Shown: piece by piece, positions 29,007 to 37,779 of the stretch
How positions within the stretch are numbered: the stretch's first letter is position 1
Layout: each line of letters begins with the position of its first letter
From: CAVPJW01 sp963705525
GTDB taxonomy: Bacteria > Acidobacteriota > Vicinamibacteria > Vicinamibacterales > CAVPJW01
DNA length: 64,000 nucleotides
Reading direction: 5' to 3'
Assembly: GCA_963705525.1 (NCBI GenBank)
Contig: CAVPJW010000004.1
Coordinates: 930,001-994,000 of the forward strand
Notes under the pieces: model-generated
What the model was told of the DNA's origin: nothing
The model's database searches: none
The model's input: only the letters and a program-made list of their open reading frames with translations
Translations under genes and position numbers: made by a program

Positions 29007-30203
29007 CTAACGACCGAGATTGAGATTGCGCGGGGTCACGTCGAAGTGGATTTCCTGATCTGGGACGTATCGGTGCCCGCCCTTTGACGTTCCCGAACGC
29101 CGGAAGAGCGCCGTAGCCGCCGTGCTGCCGATGCCACGCAACGCGTCCACACCGGTCTGCACGCGCAGGTTGACGCGAATCTTGCGCACGCGAAGAAGGT
29201 CCGCATCGAATCGATTGAGTGCGTTCTCGTCGGGACACCACGGGCCATCGGTGAGCATCGGCGTCGTCAACTTGACGAGCGGCCCCGTGGGCGAGCCCAG
29301 GCTCGCCATCTGCGTGCGCGGCACCTGATTGGGCCCGCTCACCGTGAAGACGCAGTTTTCTCCGGCAGGCCACGTGTCGGACGAGTCGTCCACGCCGATC
29401 GCCGGAGGCCTGGGGCCATAGGTTGTCCACGGACCCTTGGGATCCGTCACGGGCTTTTTCAGAACAGGTGGCTGAGGATCGCCGTAATACTCAAGACTCA
29501 AACCCACGACGTTGTCGACGAGAGGCAGGTCGGTCTGATACCCATCGAAGTGTCGAAGCTGCAGGTTCTGCGAATCGTGGTAGTACGTGTGACTTTCAAC
29601 GTGTGCGACATGCGCTCCGGCCCCGTACGGCTTCGACAACCGACCGTCCCGGTGTTGCAGATGCAGCACCGAGTCCTGAACGTCGGTCGCCGTGAATACA
29701 TCGCTCGCGCCGGTGTCGTCGAAGATGATGAGCCGCATGCCGACGGCGAATCCGCAAAGCGGGTCGCCGGTCGGACAGCCAGGCTCGGCGTTCAACTTGA
29801 CCTCGGCCGACGAACTGGGCATCGGATCCTTCACGGTCGTCTGCGCCGGCGTCGTGGGCACGTAAACGAGGGTGACGGCATCGGACCGCACGGTACTCGG
29901 AGGATCGGCACCGGTCGCTCCGAGCCTCGCTGGCACGACGGGTGCGAAGAACGAAACCAGCGCGCCGGCGGCCGATCCCGAGTACATGCCGGCGCCGGCC
30001 ATCATCAGATCCGTTCGAAGGGAATCGACGCCCACACGCAACCGCTGCTGCTCGTCCGATACTTCCGGCTGCGCCTGGAAAATGCCGTGTGACGGATTGA
30101 AGACCGCGAAGATCGCGCCCGCCACGGTGACGAAAATCGCGGTCGAGATGAGCATCTCGATCAGCGTAAATCCGGCTTCCGACCGAAACGATTGGCGCCT
30201 CAC
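29007..30203 (-). CDS. PilW-like type IV pilus minor pilin
   Basis: The 398-residue protein starts with a prepilin leader and class III signal (SEAGFTLIEMLISTAIFVTV, cleavage after Gly about residue 11), followed by a long C-terminal domain. That domain contains several cysteines (GCPTGDPLC, NCVF, WCPDEN). Size, leader and its place between pilV and pilX identify it as PilW. It overlaps the pilV stop by four bases. Confidence 0.83.
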   Translation of the reverse strand: MRRQSFRSEAGFTLIEMLISTAIFVTVAGAIFAVFNPSHGIFQAQPEVSDEQQRLRVGVDSLRTDLMMAGAGMYSGSAAGALVSFFAPVVPARLGATGADPPSTVRSDAVTLVYVPTTPAQTTVKDPMPSSSAEVKLNAEPGCPTGDPLCGFAVGMRLIIFDDTGASDVFTATDVQDSVLHLQHRDGRLSKPYGAGAHVAHVESHTYYHDSQNLQLRHFDGYQTDLPLVDNVVGLSLEYYGDPQPPVLKKPVTDPKGPWTTYGPRPPAIGVDDSSDTWPAGENCVFTVSGPNQVPRTQMASLGSPTGPLVKLTTPMLTDGPWCPDENALNRFDADLLRVRKIRVNLRVQTGVDALRGIGSTAATALFRRSGTSKGGHRYVPDQEIHFDVTPRNLNLGR

Positions 30204-30778
30204 GTGGCTTTCCTCGTCTTGACGGTCGTGAGACGCGCTTCGTCGGGAAGCCGGCCGACACTGGCCGCATCGGCGACGCTTCGGTCCACATGCGGCGTGA
30301 CCAGCACCTGAATGATCAGCGTGTTGTTTGGATCGGTCGGGAGAGGCTCGATGGACCAGCGCCGGACATAGACCGTGCCCGTTGCAACGGTTGACCCACC
30401 TCCCAGAATGTTGCCGAAACGATCGACGTAATCCACGTACCCGTCGGTGTTGTGGGTCAGGCTGGTGTCGGGCGAAGGAGAAAGCCCCGTGCCGCCGGGG
30501 GCTGTCTCCAGTTGCGCCGCGGTATTCGTCGCCACATCACTCAACGGGAGCCCAACCGGATCGAAGCCCCACGCCAAGGCTCGCAGCTGTTCCATCTTCT
30601 GTTCGGCGAGGACGGAGGCGAAGGTGGAATTGCGTGCGTTGATATTGTTCTGAGCGGCGACGGCAAACAGCTGCGCCAGCGACACCAGTCCCACTGCAAG
30701 GAGGGCGGTCGCCACCATCACCTCGACGAGCGAAAAACCCGATTCAGATTTCGTCGAGCCGGATCTTGCCAACACCAT
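30200..30778 (-). CDS. PilV-like type IV pilus modification/minor pilin protein
   Basis: The 192-residue protein carries the prepilin signal ESGFSLVEVMVATALLAVGL, cleaved after Gly about residue 14, and the PilV-like segment AQNNINARNSTFASVLAEQK followed by MEQLRALAWG. It starts the pilV-pilW-pilX run, whose genes overlap or abut, so they form one translational unit. The ATG at 30778 has no clear ribosome-binding site. Confidence 0.83.
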   Translation of the reverse strand: MVLARSGSTKSESGFSLVEVMVATALLAVGLVSLAQLFAVAAQNNINARNSTFASVLAEQKMEQLRALAWGFDPVGLPLSDVATNTAAQLETAPGGTGLSPSPDTSLTHNTDGYVDYVDRFGNILGGGSTVATGTVYVRRWSIEPLPTDPNNTLIIQVLVTPHVDRSVADAASVGRLPDEARLTTVKTRKAT

Positions 30779-30806
30779 TGACCGAAACCGACTGCGTGTT
30801 CGAACT

Positions 30807-31040
30807 TTAAATCAGCGTGAGCGTCACGCCAGACGCGCCGATTGACCGGCCACAGGCTGTTTGGAGACCGCCGCCAGGCGCGCCTGAAGTTCTCGTTCCA
30901 CATTGCGTGCCGCATTCCCAATCGAGAGGAATCGAGGAATTCTGCATCAACGCCACCACGACCCGACGACATCGTCGCAAAAACTGCGAGGATGGCGAGC
31001 ACGTCGAAAAGCGAAAATTCCAACGCGCCTCGATGCGAGT
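30807..31040 (-). pseudogene. Possible remnant of a GspH/FimT-type pilin gene
   Basis: Between the kinase gene and pilV a minus-strand stretch reads GALEFSLFDVLAILAVFATM, which looks like a prepilin membrane helix. One base later in frame it continues VALMQNSSIPLDWECGTQCG and then ends in GASGVTLTLI and a TAA at 30809-30807. Joining the two needs a one-base shift. The product would be only about 75-80 residues, too short for GspH/FimT, so it may be a truncated remnant or a misread gene. A FimT/GspH gene is expected beside pilVWX. Confidence 0.3.
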
Positions 31041-31061
31041 GCGGGCCGCGGAGTTCGGAAG

Positions 31062-32333
31062 TCAGTCGCGGGGCGGGGAAAGCGGCAAGGTGACCGTAAA
31101 TGCCGCGCCGCCCGGCGAACCGGCGCCGACGTGGATGCGACCGTTGTGCGTGACGATGATCCGTTGAACGAGGGCGAGGCCGAGGCCGGTCCCTTGTGGC
31201 TTGGTCGTGAAGAATGGCTGGAAGATCCTTGCGCGAGCCGCCTCGTCCACGCCGGGCCCGTTGTCCCGAACGATGACCCTCGCCAGACCCTGCGGACCAT
31301 CCACCTGACCCTCGATGAAGATCTGCGGCGGGCACTGCGCTTGGGTGCAGGCCTCGAGCGCGTTACGAGCGAGATTGCTCAGCGCCTGGCGCAGGAGCAC
31401 TTCGTCTCCTTCGATGGTCGCGAACTCGCCGGTGACCACGACCTGCCCGCCGGCGCGCTGAATTTCAGCCCTCAGCTCGTCTGCCGCCCGCTCGGCGAGC
31501 GTGGCCAGATTGACGGGAGACAACGCAAGCGGCGCGGGCCTGGCGAAGTTCAGGAAGTTCGTGACGACCTGACCGAGGGCGACGGTCTCGTGTCTGATGC
31601 CCTGCACATGCGGGCGATATGCCTGGGGAAGTTCGTCGAGCTCTATGAGCTTTCCGTAGCCGTGAATCGTTGACAGTCCATTTCGGAACTCGTGCGCAAT
31701 GCCAGCCGTGAGCTCCCCGAGCTGCGCGAGGCTTTCTTTGAGCCGCAGCTGCTCCTCGAGCTCGACGATCGCGGTGAGGTCGGTAAAGAGGCAGACGGCG
31801 CCATGCGGCCGGCCTTGCCCGTCGAAGAGCGGCGACACGGTCACACCGAGATGCGACTCGGACCCGACACCTCCGGACAGCTGCAGCACGCGACGCACGA
31901 TGGGCCTGCCGTTGGTCAGGCACTCGCCAAGCGCCTCCGCGAGCGGCTGCGCGCGCTTGAGCAGCCCGCGAAAGTTGCCCGAGGGATTGGCGTCGGAGAT
32001 GCCGAGGATGCGTTGCCCCGCCGGATTGAGCATGCGGACTTCTCCGGCGCCATCCAGCACCAGCAGCCCTGCCGTGAGGCTCGCGACGATCTCGCTGTTC
32101 AGGCGTTCGGACGCCTCGGCACGCTCAGCTTGCGCCCGCTCGCGCACTCGGAGCTTGGCCATCGCCTCCTCGAGCGCCGATGTCAGGAACGCCGACTCCG
32201 TCGTGTGATCGCGGAGAGTCAGCCGCGCGTCGCGGGCCGCTGCGGCAAAGCGCAGAACGGCGAAGATCAGAATGCCGACCAGACCCGCCACGATCATGGT
32301 GAGCCCGATCAGCGCGTACGCAGATGGTGTCAT
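31062..32333 (-). CDS. PAS-containing sensor histidine kinase
   Basis: From the ATG at 32333 the 423-residue protein has one N-terminal membrane helix (about residues 6-28) and a short coiled segment. A PAS domain (about 80-190) is followed by HisKA with the phospho-accepting His214 in GIAHEFRNGLSTIHGYGKLI. The ATPase domain has N-box NLARNALEA, G1 DNGPGVD and G2 GTGLGLALV. It is the NtrB/AtoS style that normally partners sigma-54 activators. No response regulator is adjacent; the NtrC-type regulator at 25451-26920 is the nearest unpaired partner. It lies between pilD and pilV. Confidence 0.9.
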   Translation of the reverse strand: MTPSAYALIGLTMIVAGLVGILIFAVLRFAAAARDARLTLRDHTTESAFLTSALEEAMAKLRVRERAQAERAEASERLNSEIVASLTAGLLVLDGAGEVRMLNPAGQRILGISDANPSGNFRGLLKRAQPLAEALGECLTNGRPIVRRVLQLSGGVGSESHLGVTVSPLFDGQGRPHGAVCLFTDLTAIVELEEQLRLKESLAQLGELTAGIAHEFRNGLSTIHGYGKLIELDELPQAYRPHVQGIRHETVALGQVVTNFLNFARPAPLALSPVNLATLAERAADELRAEIQRAGGQVVVTGEFATIEGDEVLLRQALSNLARNALEACTQAQCPPQIFIEGQVDGPQGLARVIVRDNGPGVDEAARARIFQPFFTTKPQGTGLGLALVQRIIVTHNGRIHVGAGSPGGAAFTVTLPLSPPRD

Positions 32334-32352
32334 GGCGTGCTGCGGCCCTTCA

Positions 32353-33120
32353 TCAATAGAACGAGAGATACCAGGCCAGGATTCGATCGCCGGCAACGCT
32401 AGCGAGGATGGCTCCGAGGGCGAGGAAGGTTCCAAAGGGCAGCGCGAACTTGAGATTGCGCCGATCTCGAAGGATGAGGCCAAGTCCGATCAGCGAGCCA
32501 ATCATGGATCCAATGATGAGCGTCAGGAGCATCAGCTGCCAGCCGAGAAACGCGCCAATCATCGCGAGCATCTTCACGTCGCCCATCCCGAGCCCTTCCT
32601 CGTCTCGAAGACGGTAGTACACCTCCGAAGTCGCCAGCAGGACGCCGCCCCCGATCGCCAGTCCGACGAGCGAGCTCCGCCATCCGGGCGGCGCCACGAG
32701 GCTGAACAAGACGCCCGCCACGATTCCCGGCACAGTGATCGCATTCGGGAGAAGCCGATGCTCGAGATCAATGATGAGAAGGGCGATCATCGACGCCACA
32801 AACGCCAGGCGCGGTATCAGCAGCGCGCCCGGGCCAACGGCAACGAACACGGCGACGAACGCCGCGGCGGTCGCGATTTCCACGAGGGGATATCTGGCGG
32901 CGATTCTGGCGCCGCAGCTCCGGCAACGGCCTCTGAGCATGAAGTATCCAACGACCGGCACGTTGTCGAACCATCGAATGGTGGTGCCGCACGACGGGCA
33001 GCGAGATCGCGGTTTGATGATCGACTCATGGCGCGGCAATCGGTGAATACAAACGTTCAGGAAGCTGCCCACGACCAGCCCGAAGATGGCCACGATCACA
33101 GTCCCCGCGCCGGCCGACAT
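32353..33120 (-). CDS. pilD: Prepilin peptidase / N-methyltransferase PilD
   Basis: PilD cleaves prepilin leaders and methylates the new N-terminus. The protein (about 255 residues) has the N-terminal region with two CxxC pairs (CPSCGTTIRWFDNVP and CRSCG) and several membrane helices. The two catalytic aspartates are in IDLEHRLLPN and in GMGDVKMLAMIGAFLG (the GxGD motif). The ATG at 33120 overlaps the stop of the upstream TPR gene as TGATG; a GTG at 33123 is also possible. It serves all the pilins and minor pilins in this locus. Confidence 0.93.
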   Translation of the reverse strand: MSAGAGTVIVAIFGLVVGSFLNVCIHRLPRHESIIKPRSRCPSCGTTIRWFDNVPVVGYFMLRGRCRSCGARIAARYPLVEIATAAAFVAVFVAVGPGALLIPRLAFVASMIALLIIDLEHRLLPNAITVPGIVAGVLFSLVAPPGWRSSLVGLAIGGGVLLATSEVYYRLRDEEGLGMGDVKMLAMIGAFLGWQLMLLTLIIGSMIGSLIGLGLILRDRRNLKFALPFGTFLALGAILASVAGDRILAWYLSFY

Positions 33121-34040
33121 CACAGAAGGGGCGCCCCCAAAGCCGGAGGCTCCACAGGAAGCGGATAGAGCGGTGAGGTTGTCGAAACTGAAATGTCGTG
33201 AAAGCGAGGATCGAGCACGAACGGTATTCCGGCCGGATCGACGGGCACATCGACCAGCAGGCCCGCCTTGATCAGAGCCGACCAGGTGACGGACGCGCCG
33301 TCGGCGGTTCGAACGAAACCATCGACGATCTGGCGGAGTCGGTCGATCCGGTCCAGCGCATCGAGTTGACGAAGCCGGGTCTCAGCGGTTCGCCGCTGCC
33401 AGTCGTCGCCGGCACTCTCGAGAATGCGCTGCCACAGAAAGCGTGAAGCGTCGCGCTGTCCGCCCTTGGCTAATGTCGTCGCGGCGAGAGGACGCAGCCA
33501 CCACGGGGCGCCGGGAATGTCAGCGGCCTTCGAGAAGGTCGCCGCCGCACGAGCGGCATCCCTCTGCTGCCAGTACTGCACGAAGCCGATGTCCTCGAGG
33601 TATTCCCACTTGGATGGCTGGGAGCGGAGGCCCTTCTCGAGCAGTTGGATCGCCAGATCCGGTCGCCCCGCACCGCCCGGGAAAGGCTCGGCAAGGAACA
33701 GCGCGCCAAATCGATAGGCAATCACGAAACGTGGATCGAGGCTCGTGGTGATATCGAGGAGAGGATAGAGCAGCGCGAATCGATTCCGTCCGCCATTCAG
33801 CCGTTCGTCGCCGTAATGCTGAATCGCGCGAATCCAATACACATCCGACGCGACGCCCTCGAACGACAGCGCGATCTTCTCAACCGCCTCGCCCGACGCC
33901 AGGTAGAGCGCTGGTTCGGCGGCTTGCGGGAGAGGAAACCGGCGATCGCGCACCGCTTGAACTGCAATGGACAGGCCCAGGAAACCGCCAATCGTCAGCA
34001 GCGCCAGGGTCATCGTCTGCGAGCTCCTCAGTCGAGGCAT
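33120..34040 (-). CDS. Membrane-anchored TPR-like protein of the pil locus
   Basis: The 306-residue protein has an N-terminal membrane helix (about residues 9-30) and an all-helical body with TPR-like segments (AIQHYGDERLNGGRNRFALL, LAIQLLEKGLRSQPSKWEYL, AATFSKAADIPGAPWWL). It lies two bases downstream of the ABC-2 permease gene and overlaps pilD. In Myxococcus xanthus a less understood gene, pilG, accompanies the ABC transporter genes pilH and pilI; this protein may be a functional counterpart, but I cannot claim homology. Confidence 0.7.
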   Translation of the reverse strand: MPRLRSSQTMTLALLTIGGFLGLSIAVQAVRDRRFPLPQAAEPALYLASGEAVEKIALSFEGVASDVYWIRAIQHYGDERLNGGRNRFALLYPLLDITTSLDPRFVIAYRFGALFLAEPFPGGAGRPDLAIQLLEKGLRSQPSKWEYLEDIGFVQYWQQRDAARAAATFSKAADIPGAPWWLRPLAATTLAKGGQRDASRFLWQRILESAGDDWQRRTAETRLRQLDALDRIDRLRQIVDGFVRTADGASVTWSALIKAGLLVDVPVDPAGIPFVLDPRFHDISVSTTSPLYPLPVEPPALGAPLL

Positions 34041-34041
34041 C

Positions 34042-34848
34042 TCAGCGAAAATCCCGGCGGCTGAAAATGAACATCGTTGCGACGATCATGGCGGCGCTGT
34101 AGGCGCCGGCGTAGCCGATGGTCGTCGCGAGATAGCCAGCCGAGACCGGCAAACCGTGGACGACGGTTGACTTGATGTCGAATGGTCCGAGATTCGGCAG
34201 CAGGTAGTAAATCGCCTTTGCCACGTAACCCGCAGCGCGCGACGAGACGATGCGATCGAAATGCTGGAGGTCGGCGTTGAAATGGCCGATGATGTACAAC
34301 CCAAACGTGAGCACCGCCGCGAGAATCGGACTGGAGAAGCTGGAGAAAAAGAGCGCAATCGCCGTCAGGAGCACGAGCTCCATGAAGATGAGGAGAAACG
34401 CCTTGAGGAGGGCCGGATCCATTGCGGCCGCCTCCCAGCCAGCGCGGACCGGTGGCGTCGCCGCATAGGACATATAGCCGAGCACCGCATAGAGCGCCAG
34501 GGCCATCACCCCGAGATTGACGAAGAGCGTCAGCGACAAGCCCAAGAACTTGCCCAGGATGAACTGGTGACGCTTGAGAGGCTTGACCAGCAGGTTGTGG
34601 ATGCTTCGCCGCTCCACTTCCTTGTAAACCAGACCCACACCGATGAAGACCGCGATGAAGAGGCCGAACACCGCGCTCGCGGCCAGACCGAGGTCCTTGA
34701 TGATCTTGAGATCCTGACCGGCCGTGAGCTGGCCGATCAGATACGAGGCCGATATCAGAAGGAGTGCGAACAGGACGAGATTGTAGAGGACCCTGTCCCG
34801 AACCGATTCTCTGAAGACGTTGACCGCGACGCTTGTAACGGCTCTCAT
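34042..34848 (-). CDS. ABC-2 type transporter permease (PilI-like by position)
   Basis: The 268-residue protein has about six hydrophobic segments and the ABC-2 pattern, including GLVYKEVERRSIHNLLVKPL after the first helix pair, a common coupling-helix region in these permeases. It overlaps the ATPase gene by four bases. By order (pilA, ATPase, permease, pilD) it corresponds to PilI of the Myxococcus xanthus pil cluster, where the ABC transporter is needed for pilus formation. The substrate is unknown. Confidence 0.83.
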   Translation of the reverse strand: MRAVTSVAVNVFRESVRDRVLYNLVLFALLLISASYLIGQLTAGQDLKIIKDLGLAASAVFGLFIAVFIGVGLVYKEVERRSIHNLLVKPLKRHQFILGKFLGLSLTLFVNLGVMALALYAVLGYMSYAATPPVRAGWEAAAMDPALLKAFLLIFMELVLLTAIALFFSSFSSPILAAVLTFGLYIIGHFNADLQHFDRIVSSRAAGYVAKAIYYLLPNLGPFDIKSTVVHGLPVSAGYLATTIGYAGAYSAAMIVATMFIFSRRDFR

Positions 34849-35807
34849 GCGATGCGCTCCCCCATCTCAGGCGTGCGCGTCCGGCCGGAGACTTTGCGGA
34901 CGAAAACATCCTCCAGCGTCTCGCGAATCGGATTGACTGAGACCAGTCGCCCGCCAGTTGCCGTGAGCTCGCGAATCAGCGTCTCGGGAGGCGTCTCGGC
35001 CGGCAGGTCGAGCGCATAGCGTTCGTCTCCCAGCCTGGTGATGCGTGTGGCTCGGGACTGGAGACGATCGACCACGGCAGACGTCAGGCCCTCCATGACC
35101 AGCTCCCACCCGCGTGCCTCGAGAGCGAGAATCTCCTTGAGCGGACCCTCGCCGACCAGGCGGCCGGCCGCCAGTATCCCAACCCGGCTGCACAACGTCT
35201 CGGCATCACTCAGGATGTGAGAACTGAAGATCACGGTACAGCCCCGATCTCGGAGCCGCAGAATCAGTTCGCGCACTTCGCGACGACCAAGCGGGTCGAG
35301 GCCGGACATCGGCTCGTCCAGCAGCACCAGCTCCGGCTCGTTCAAGAGAGCTTGCGCGAGGCCCACGCGCTGGATCATGCCTTTCGAAAACCGCCGCAGT
35401 TCGAACTTCCGCTCCGGGCCGATGCCGACCTCGTCGAGCAGCCGACCGACACGCGACCGCCGTTCGGCTCGCGAGAGGCCAAACAGCCTGCCGTAGTAGT
35501 GAAGCAACTCCTCAGCGGTCAGGTGATCGTAGAAGTACGGGTTTTCCGGAAGGTATCCGATGCGCCGCTTGAGGGACAAATCGCCGGGAGGGCGTCCAAG
35601 TAATTCGATCTCACCCTCGGTCGGAAAGATAAGCTCGGTGAGCAGCTTGAGCGTGGTCGTCTTGCCGGCGCCATTCGGCCCGAGGAGACCGAAAATCTCG
35701 CCGGCATCGACGCCGAGCGAGAGCCGATCGAGCGCCCGATAGGGACGCCGGCGCCAGAAACCCACCTGGTAGTCTTTCGTGAGCTCCCGGATCCGAACCG
35801 CGCCCAT
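34845..35807 (-). CDS. ABC transporter ATP-binding protein (PilH-like by position)
   Basis: The 320-residue protein has a complete ABC domain: Walker A LGPNGAGKTTTLKLL (about residues 41-55), Q-loop region GYLPENPYFYDHLTAEE, signature FSKGMIQRVGLA, Walker B LVLLDEPMSGLDP and the H-loop in FSSHILSDAE. A C-terminal extension of about 90 residues is typical of ABC-2 exporters. It forms a transporter with the coupled downstream permease. It is positioned like PilH in Myxococcus xanthus, just after the pilin and VKOR genes. Confidence 0.9.
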   Translation of the reverse strand: MGAVRIRELTKDYQVGFWRRRPYRALDRLSLGVDAGEIFGLLGPNGAGKTTTLKLLTELIFPTEGEIELLGRPPGDLSLKRRIGYLPENPYFYDHLTAEELLHYYGRLFGLSRAERRSRVGRLLDEVGIGPERKFELRRFSKGMIQRVGLAQALLNEPELVLLDEPMSGLDPLGRREVRELILRLRDRGCTVIFSSHILSDAETLCSRVGILAAGRLVGEGPLKEILALEARGWELVMEGLTSAVVDRLQSRATRITRLGDERYALDLPAETPPETLIRELTATGGRLVSVNPIRETLEDVFVRKVSGRTRTPEMGERIA

Positions 35808-35810
35808 GGA

Positions 35811-37082
35811 TTATTGGGGGCGGGCGCCGCCCGTCTTCGCCTCGTCGGCGGCCTTCAGTTCATACCGAATCGCCGCGTCGAAGTATTCGGGTCTCAAGCC
35901 GCCCTCGACCCGCACGCCGTTGATGAAAAAGGTCGGGGTCACACGAACACCCAGCTGCTTCGCAAAGTCCGCGTCCGCGCGGATGGCCGGCAACACGCCC
36001 TGATAACGTGCGTCGAAGTCAGTCACCTGGCCGACATCTCGCGCCGCTTCCCTGACGACAGCCGGCGTCAGCGTGGATTGGTGGGTATAGAGCCACTCCT
36101 CCATCGCTTCGTCACGGTTGTGATTCCTGGCGAGCCGCACGGCGACTGCACTTTCACAGGCCGCCTGATGCACCAGATTCGGCACGTTCGGGTTGCAATC
36201 CGGCTCGAGCGGGAAGTCCTTCACGATGAACTTCACGGCGCCGGGACGTTCGGCCTTGTACTTCTCGAGGATGGGACGGTAGTTCAGGAATGTCTGACCG
36301 CACGCGGGGCATTGAAAATCGTTGAACTTCAAGATCACCACGACGGCTCCATCGCTGGGCAGCGCGATCGGCGTGCGCGGCTGCGTCGTGAACCACCGCT
36401 CGAATTCGCTTTGCTTCGATTCCGCCCCGGCCGCCGGAGGCTGCGAGACCGGCAGGAGATCGCCTTCCCGCGGAAAAAACGCCACCGCGGACGCCGCGCC
36501 GACGACGAACATGACGATCACGGCGAGCATCAACGGACGGGCCAGCATCGCACGCATGTCGGCGAGCGCGCGGCGCGGAAGCGCTCGCATGGGCACGGCC
36601 TGCCCGCTTCCTGAGATCAGAAAGATCCCAATCACCGCGACATAAGTCAGCAGGCAGAGCAGGCACACGGTCTTCAGGATGACGAACGATGCATATCCAA
36701 GGTACATGACAACCGCCAGAGCTAGCGTGGACAGCACAAACAGGTACCCGCGGACGTTGGCGCCGCTCTCGTCGGCGGGCACCGCCGCGCCCGCCTGTGA
36801 CGCGTCAGTCGTGCGGGCGCCGAACGTAAGCAGTAGAGCCAGCGCAAACCAGATGACGCCGCCGAGAGCCACTGGTACGCCCATGACGGTACCGAACCGA
36901 CTTTCATATACGGCTTCGCAATTGATGCTGGAACTGACGTCGCAAAAACTCGTGTAACCTGGGTCTCGAAGCAAGCGGTAGTGCACGTACGACGAGCCGA
37001 GCGACGCACCCAGCCCCAGCAGGCCGAAGGCCACGAGCCAGACGCGCATCCGGCGGCTCATTAAGTCACAAACCGTCTGCAT
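35811..37082 (-). CDS. VKOR-DsbA fusion: vitamin K epoxide reductase domain with thioredoxin-fold domain
   Basis: The 423-residue protein joins a VKOR membrane domain to a periplasmic DsbA-like domain, a complete disulfide-forming module in one chain. The VKOR part has about five helices, the loop cysteines Cys47 and Cys55 (FCDVSSSINCEAVY) and the quinone-facing CxxC at 140-143 (CLLC). The DsbA-like part has the redox motif CPAC at about 258-261 in FNDFQCPACGQTF. An alternative ATG lies at 37061. It sits between the pilin genes and the ABC transporter and ends three bases before the ATPase gene, so it belongs to the pil locus. Confidence 0.92.
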   Translation of the reverse strand: MQTVCDLMSRRMRVWLVAFGLLGLGASLGSSYVHYRLLRDPGYTSFCDVSSSINCEAVYESRFGTVMGVPVALGGVIWFALALLLTFGARTTDASQAGAAVPADESGANVRGYLFVLSTLALAVVMYLGYASFVILKTVCLLCLLTYVAVIGIFLISGSGQAVPMRALPRRALADMRAMLARPLMLAVIVMFVVGAASAVAFFPREGDLLPVSQPPAAGAESKQSEFERWFTTQPRTPIALPSDGAVVVILKFNDFQCPACGQTFLNYRPILEKYKAERPGAVKFIVKDFPLEPDCNPNVPNLVHQAACESAVAVRLARNHNRDEAMEEWLYTHQSTLTPAVVREAARDVGQVTDFDARYQGVLPAIRADADFAKQLGVRVTPTFFINGVRVEGGLRPEYFDAAIRYELKAADEAKTGGARPQ

Positions 37083-37146
37083 GGGAACTGTCTCGCATGG
37101 TACGGGCCGGTTGTATGAGTGTCAACCGTCGGCGCCAGAACGTGAA

Positions 37147-37181
37147 GCCGGCCCGCGCCGATGATCGGCGCCCAAGCCGGC
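37147..37181 (-). terminator. Nested hairpin downstream of the fourth tandem pilin gene
   Basis: GCCGGC (37147-37152) pairs with GCCGGC (37176-37181) around an inner stem GCGCCGA (37155-37161) / TCGGCGC (37165-37171). No T-run follows on the minus strand. The structure lies between the pilin and the VKOR gene and could end or attenuate pilin transcription. Confidence 0.4.
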
Positions 37182-37233
37182 CTCCAATTCCGCTCCACCA
37201 GCCGAGCAAGCGAATGAACGCCCGGTTCGGCGC

Positions 37234-37779
37234 CTACTGAATCGGCTTCGCCGCGGAGGGCGTTGGCACTCCAGCCGAGGAGATCGCCGTGATCGCCGCC
37301 GTGTGCTGAAAGATCGTCTGCGTTTCGGACGTTCCAAAGTAACGGCCACCCGAGCTCGACGAAATCGGATCGGCGTTGCCGAAGTAGGTCGGTCTGAGCG
37401 CCGAGCCAGCCGTGCCCGTGCAGGCCGCCGCCGCACCCGTCACCGCCGAACCAGTACCCGCCAGGGTCACGCTGTACCCGCTCTTCGTCACGGTCGTGCC
37501 GCTGGCTGGCACGAGATCAGGGCTGATGAACGGCGAACCGCCCGTCGGCGCCGTCCCGAGCTCAGTCAGGCTTGCCGCGTACAGCCCGCCTGAACAACCG
37601 CTGCTGTAGGCGTTCTGCGCGCTGTTGATGACGCGCAGCGATCCAATCGCTGAGGCCTCGTTCCCCGACATCCTGGCCCGCAGCAACCCGGGCACTGCGA
37701 TCGCCGCGATGATCCCGATGATCGCCACGACGATCAGCAACTCAATCAACGTAAAGCCGCGATCGTCCCTCATGCTCAT
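37234..37779 (-). CDS. pilA: Type IV major-type pilin (PilA paralogue)
   Basis: The 181-residue prepilin has a short leader (MSMRDDRG), the class III cleavage site G/FTLIE with Glu at mature position 5, and the hydrophobic helix LLIVVAIIGIIAAIAVPGLL. The globular domain has one cysteine pair (about residues 62 and 120) likely to form a disulfide. An AGGAG site precedes the ATG at 37779. It is almost identical in sequence to the pilin at 38551, including the end PSAA-x-PIQ, so one arose by recent duplication. Confidence 0.93.
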   Translation of the reverse strand: MSMRDDRGFTLIELLIVVAIIGIIAAIAVPGLLRARMSGNEASAIGSLRVINSAQNAYSSGCSGGLYAASLTELGTAPTGGSPFISPDLVPASGTTVTKSGYSVTLAGTGSAVTGAAAACTGTAGSALRPTYFGNADPISSSSGGRYFGTSETQTIFQHTAAITAISSAGVPTPSAAKPIQ

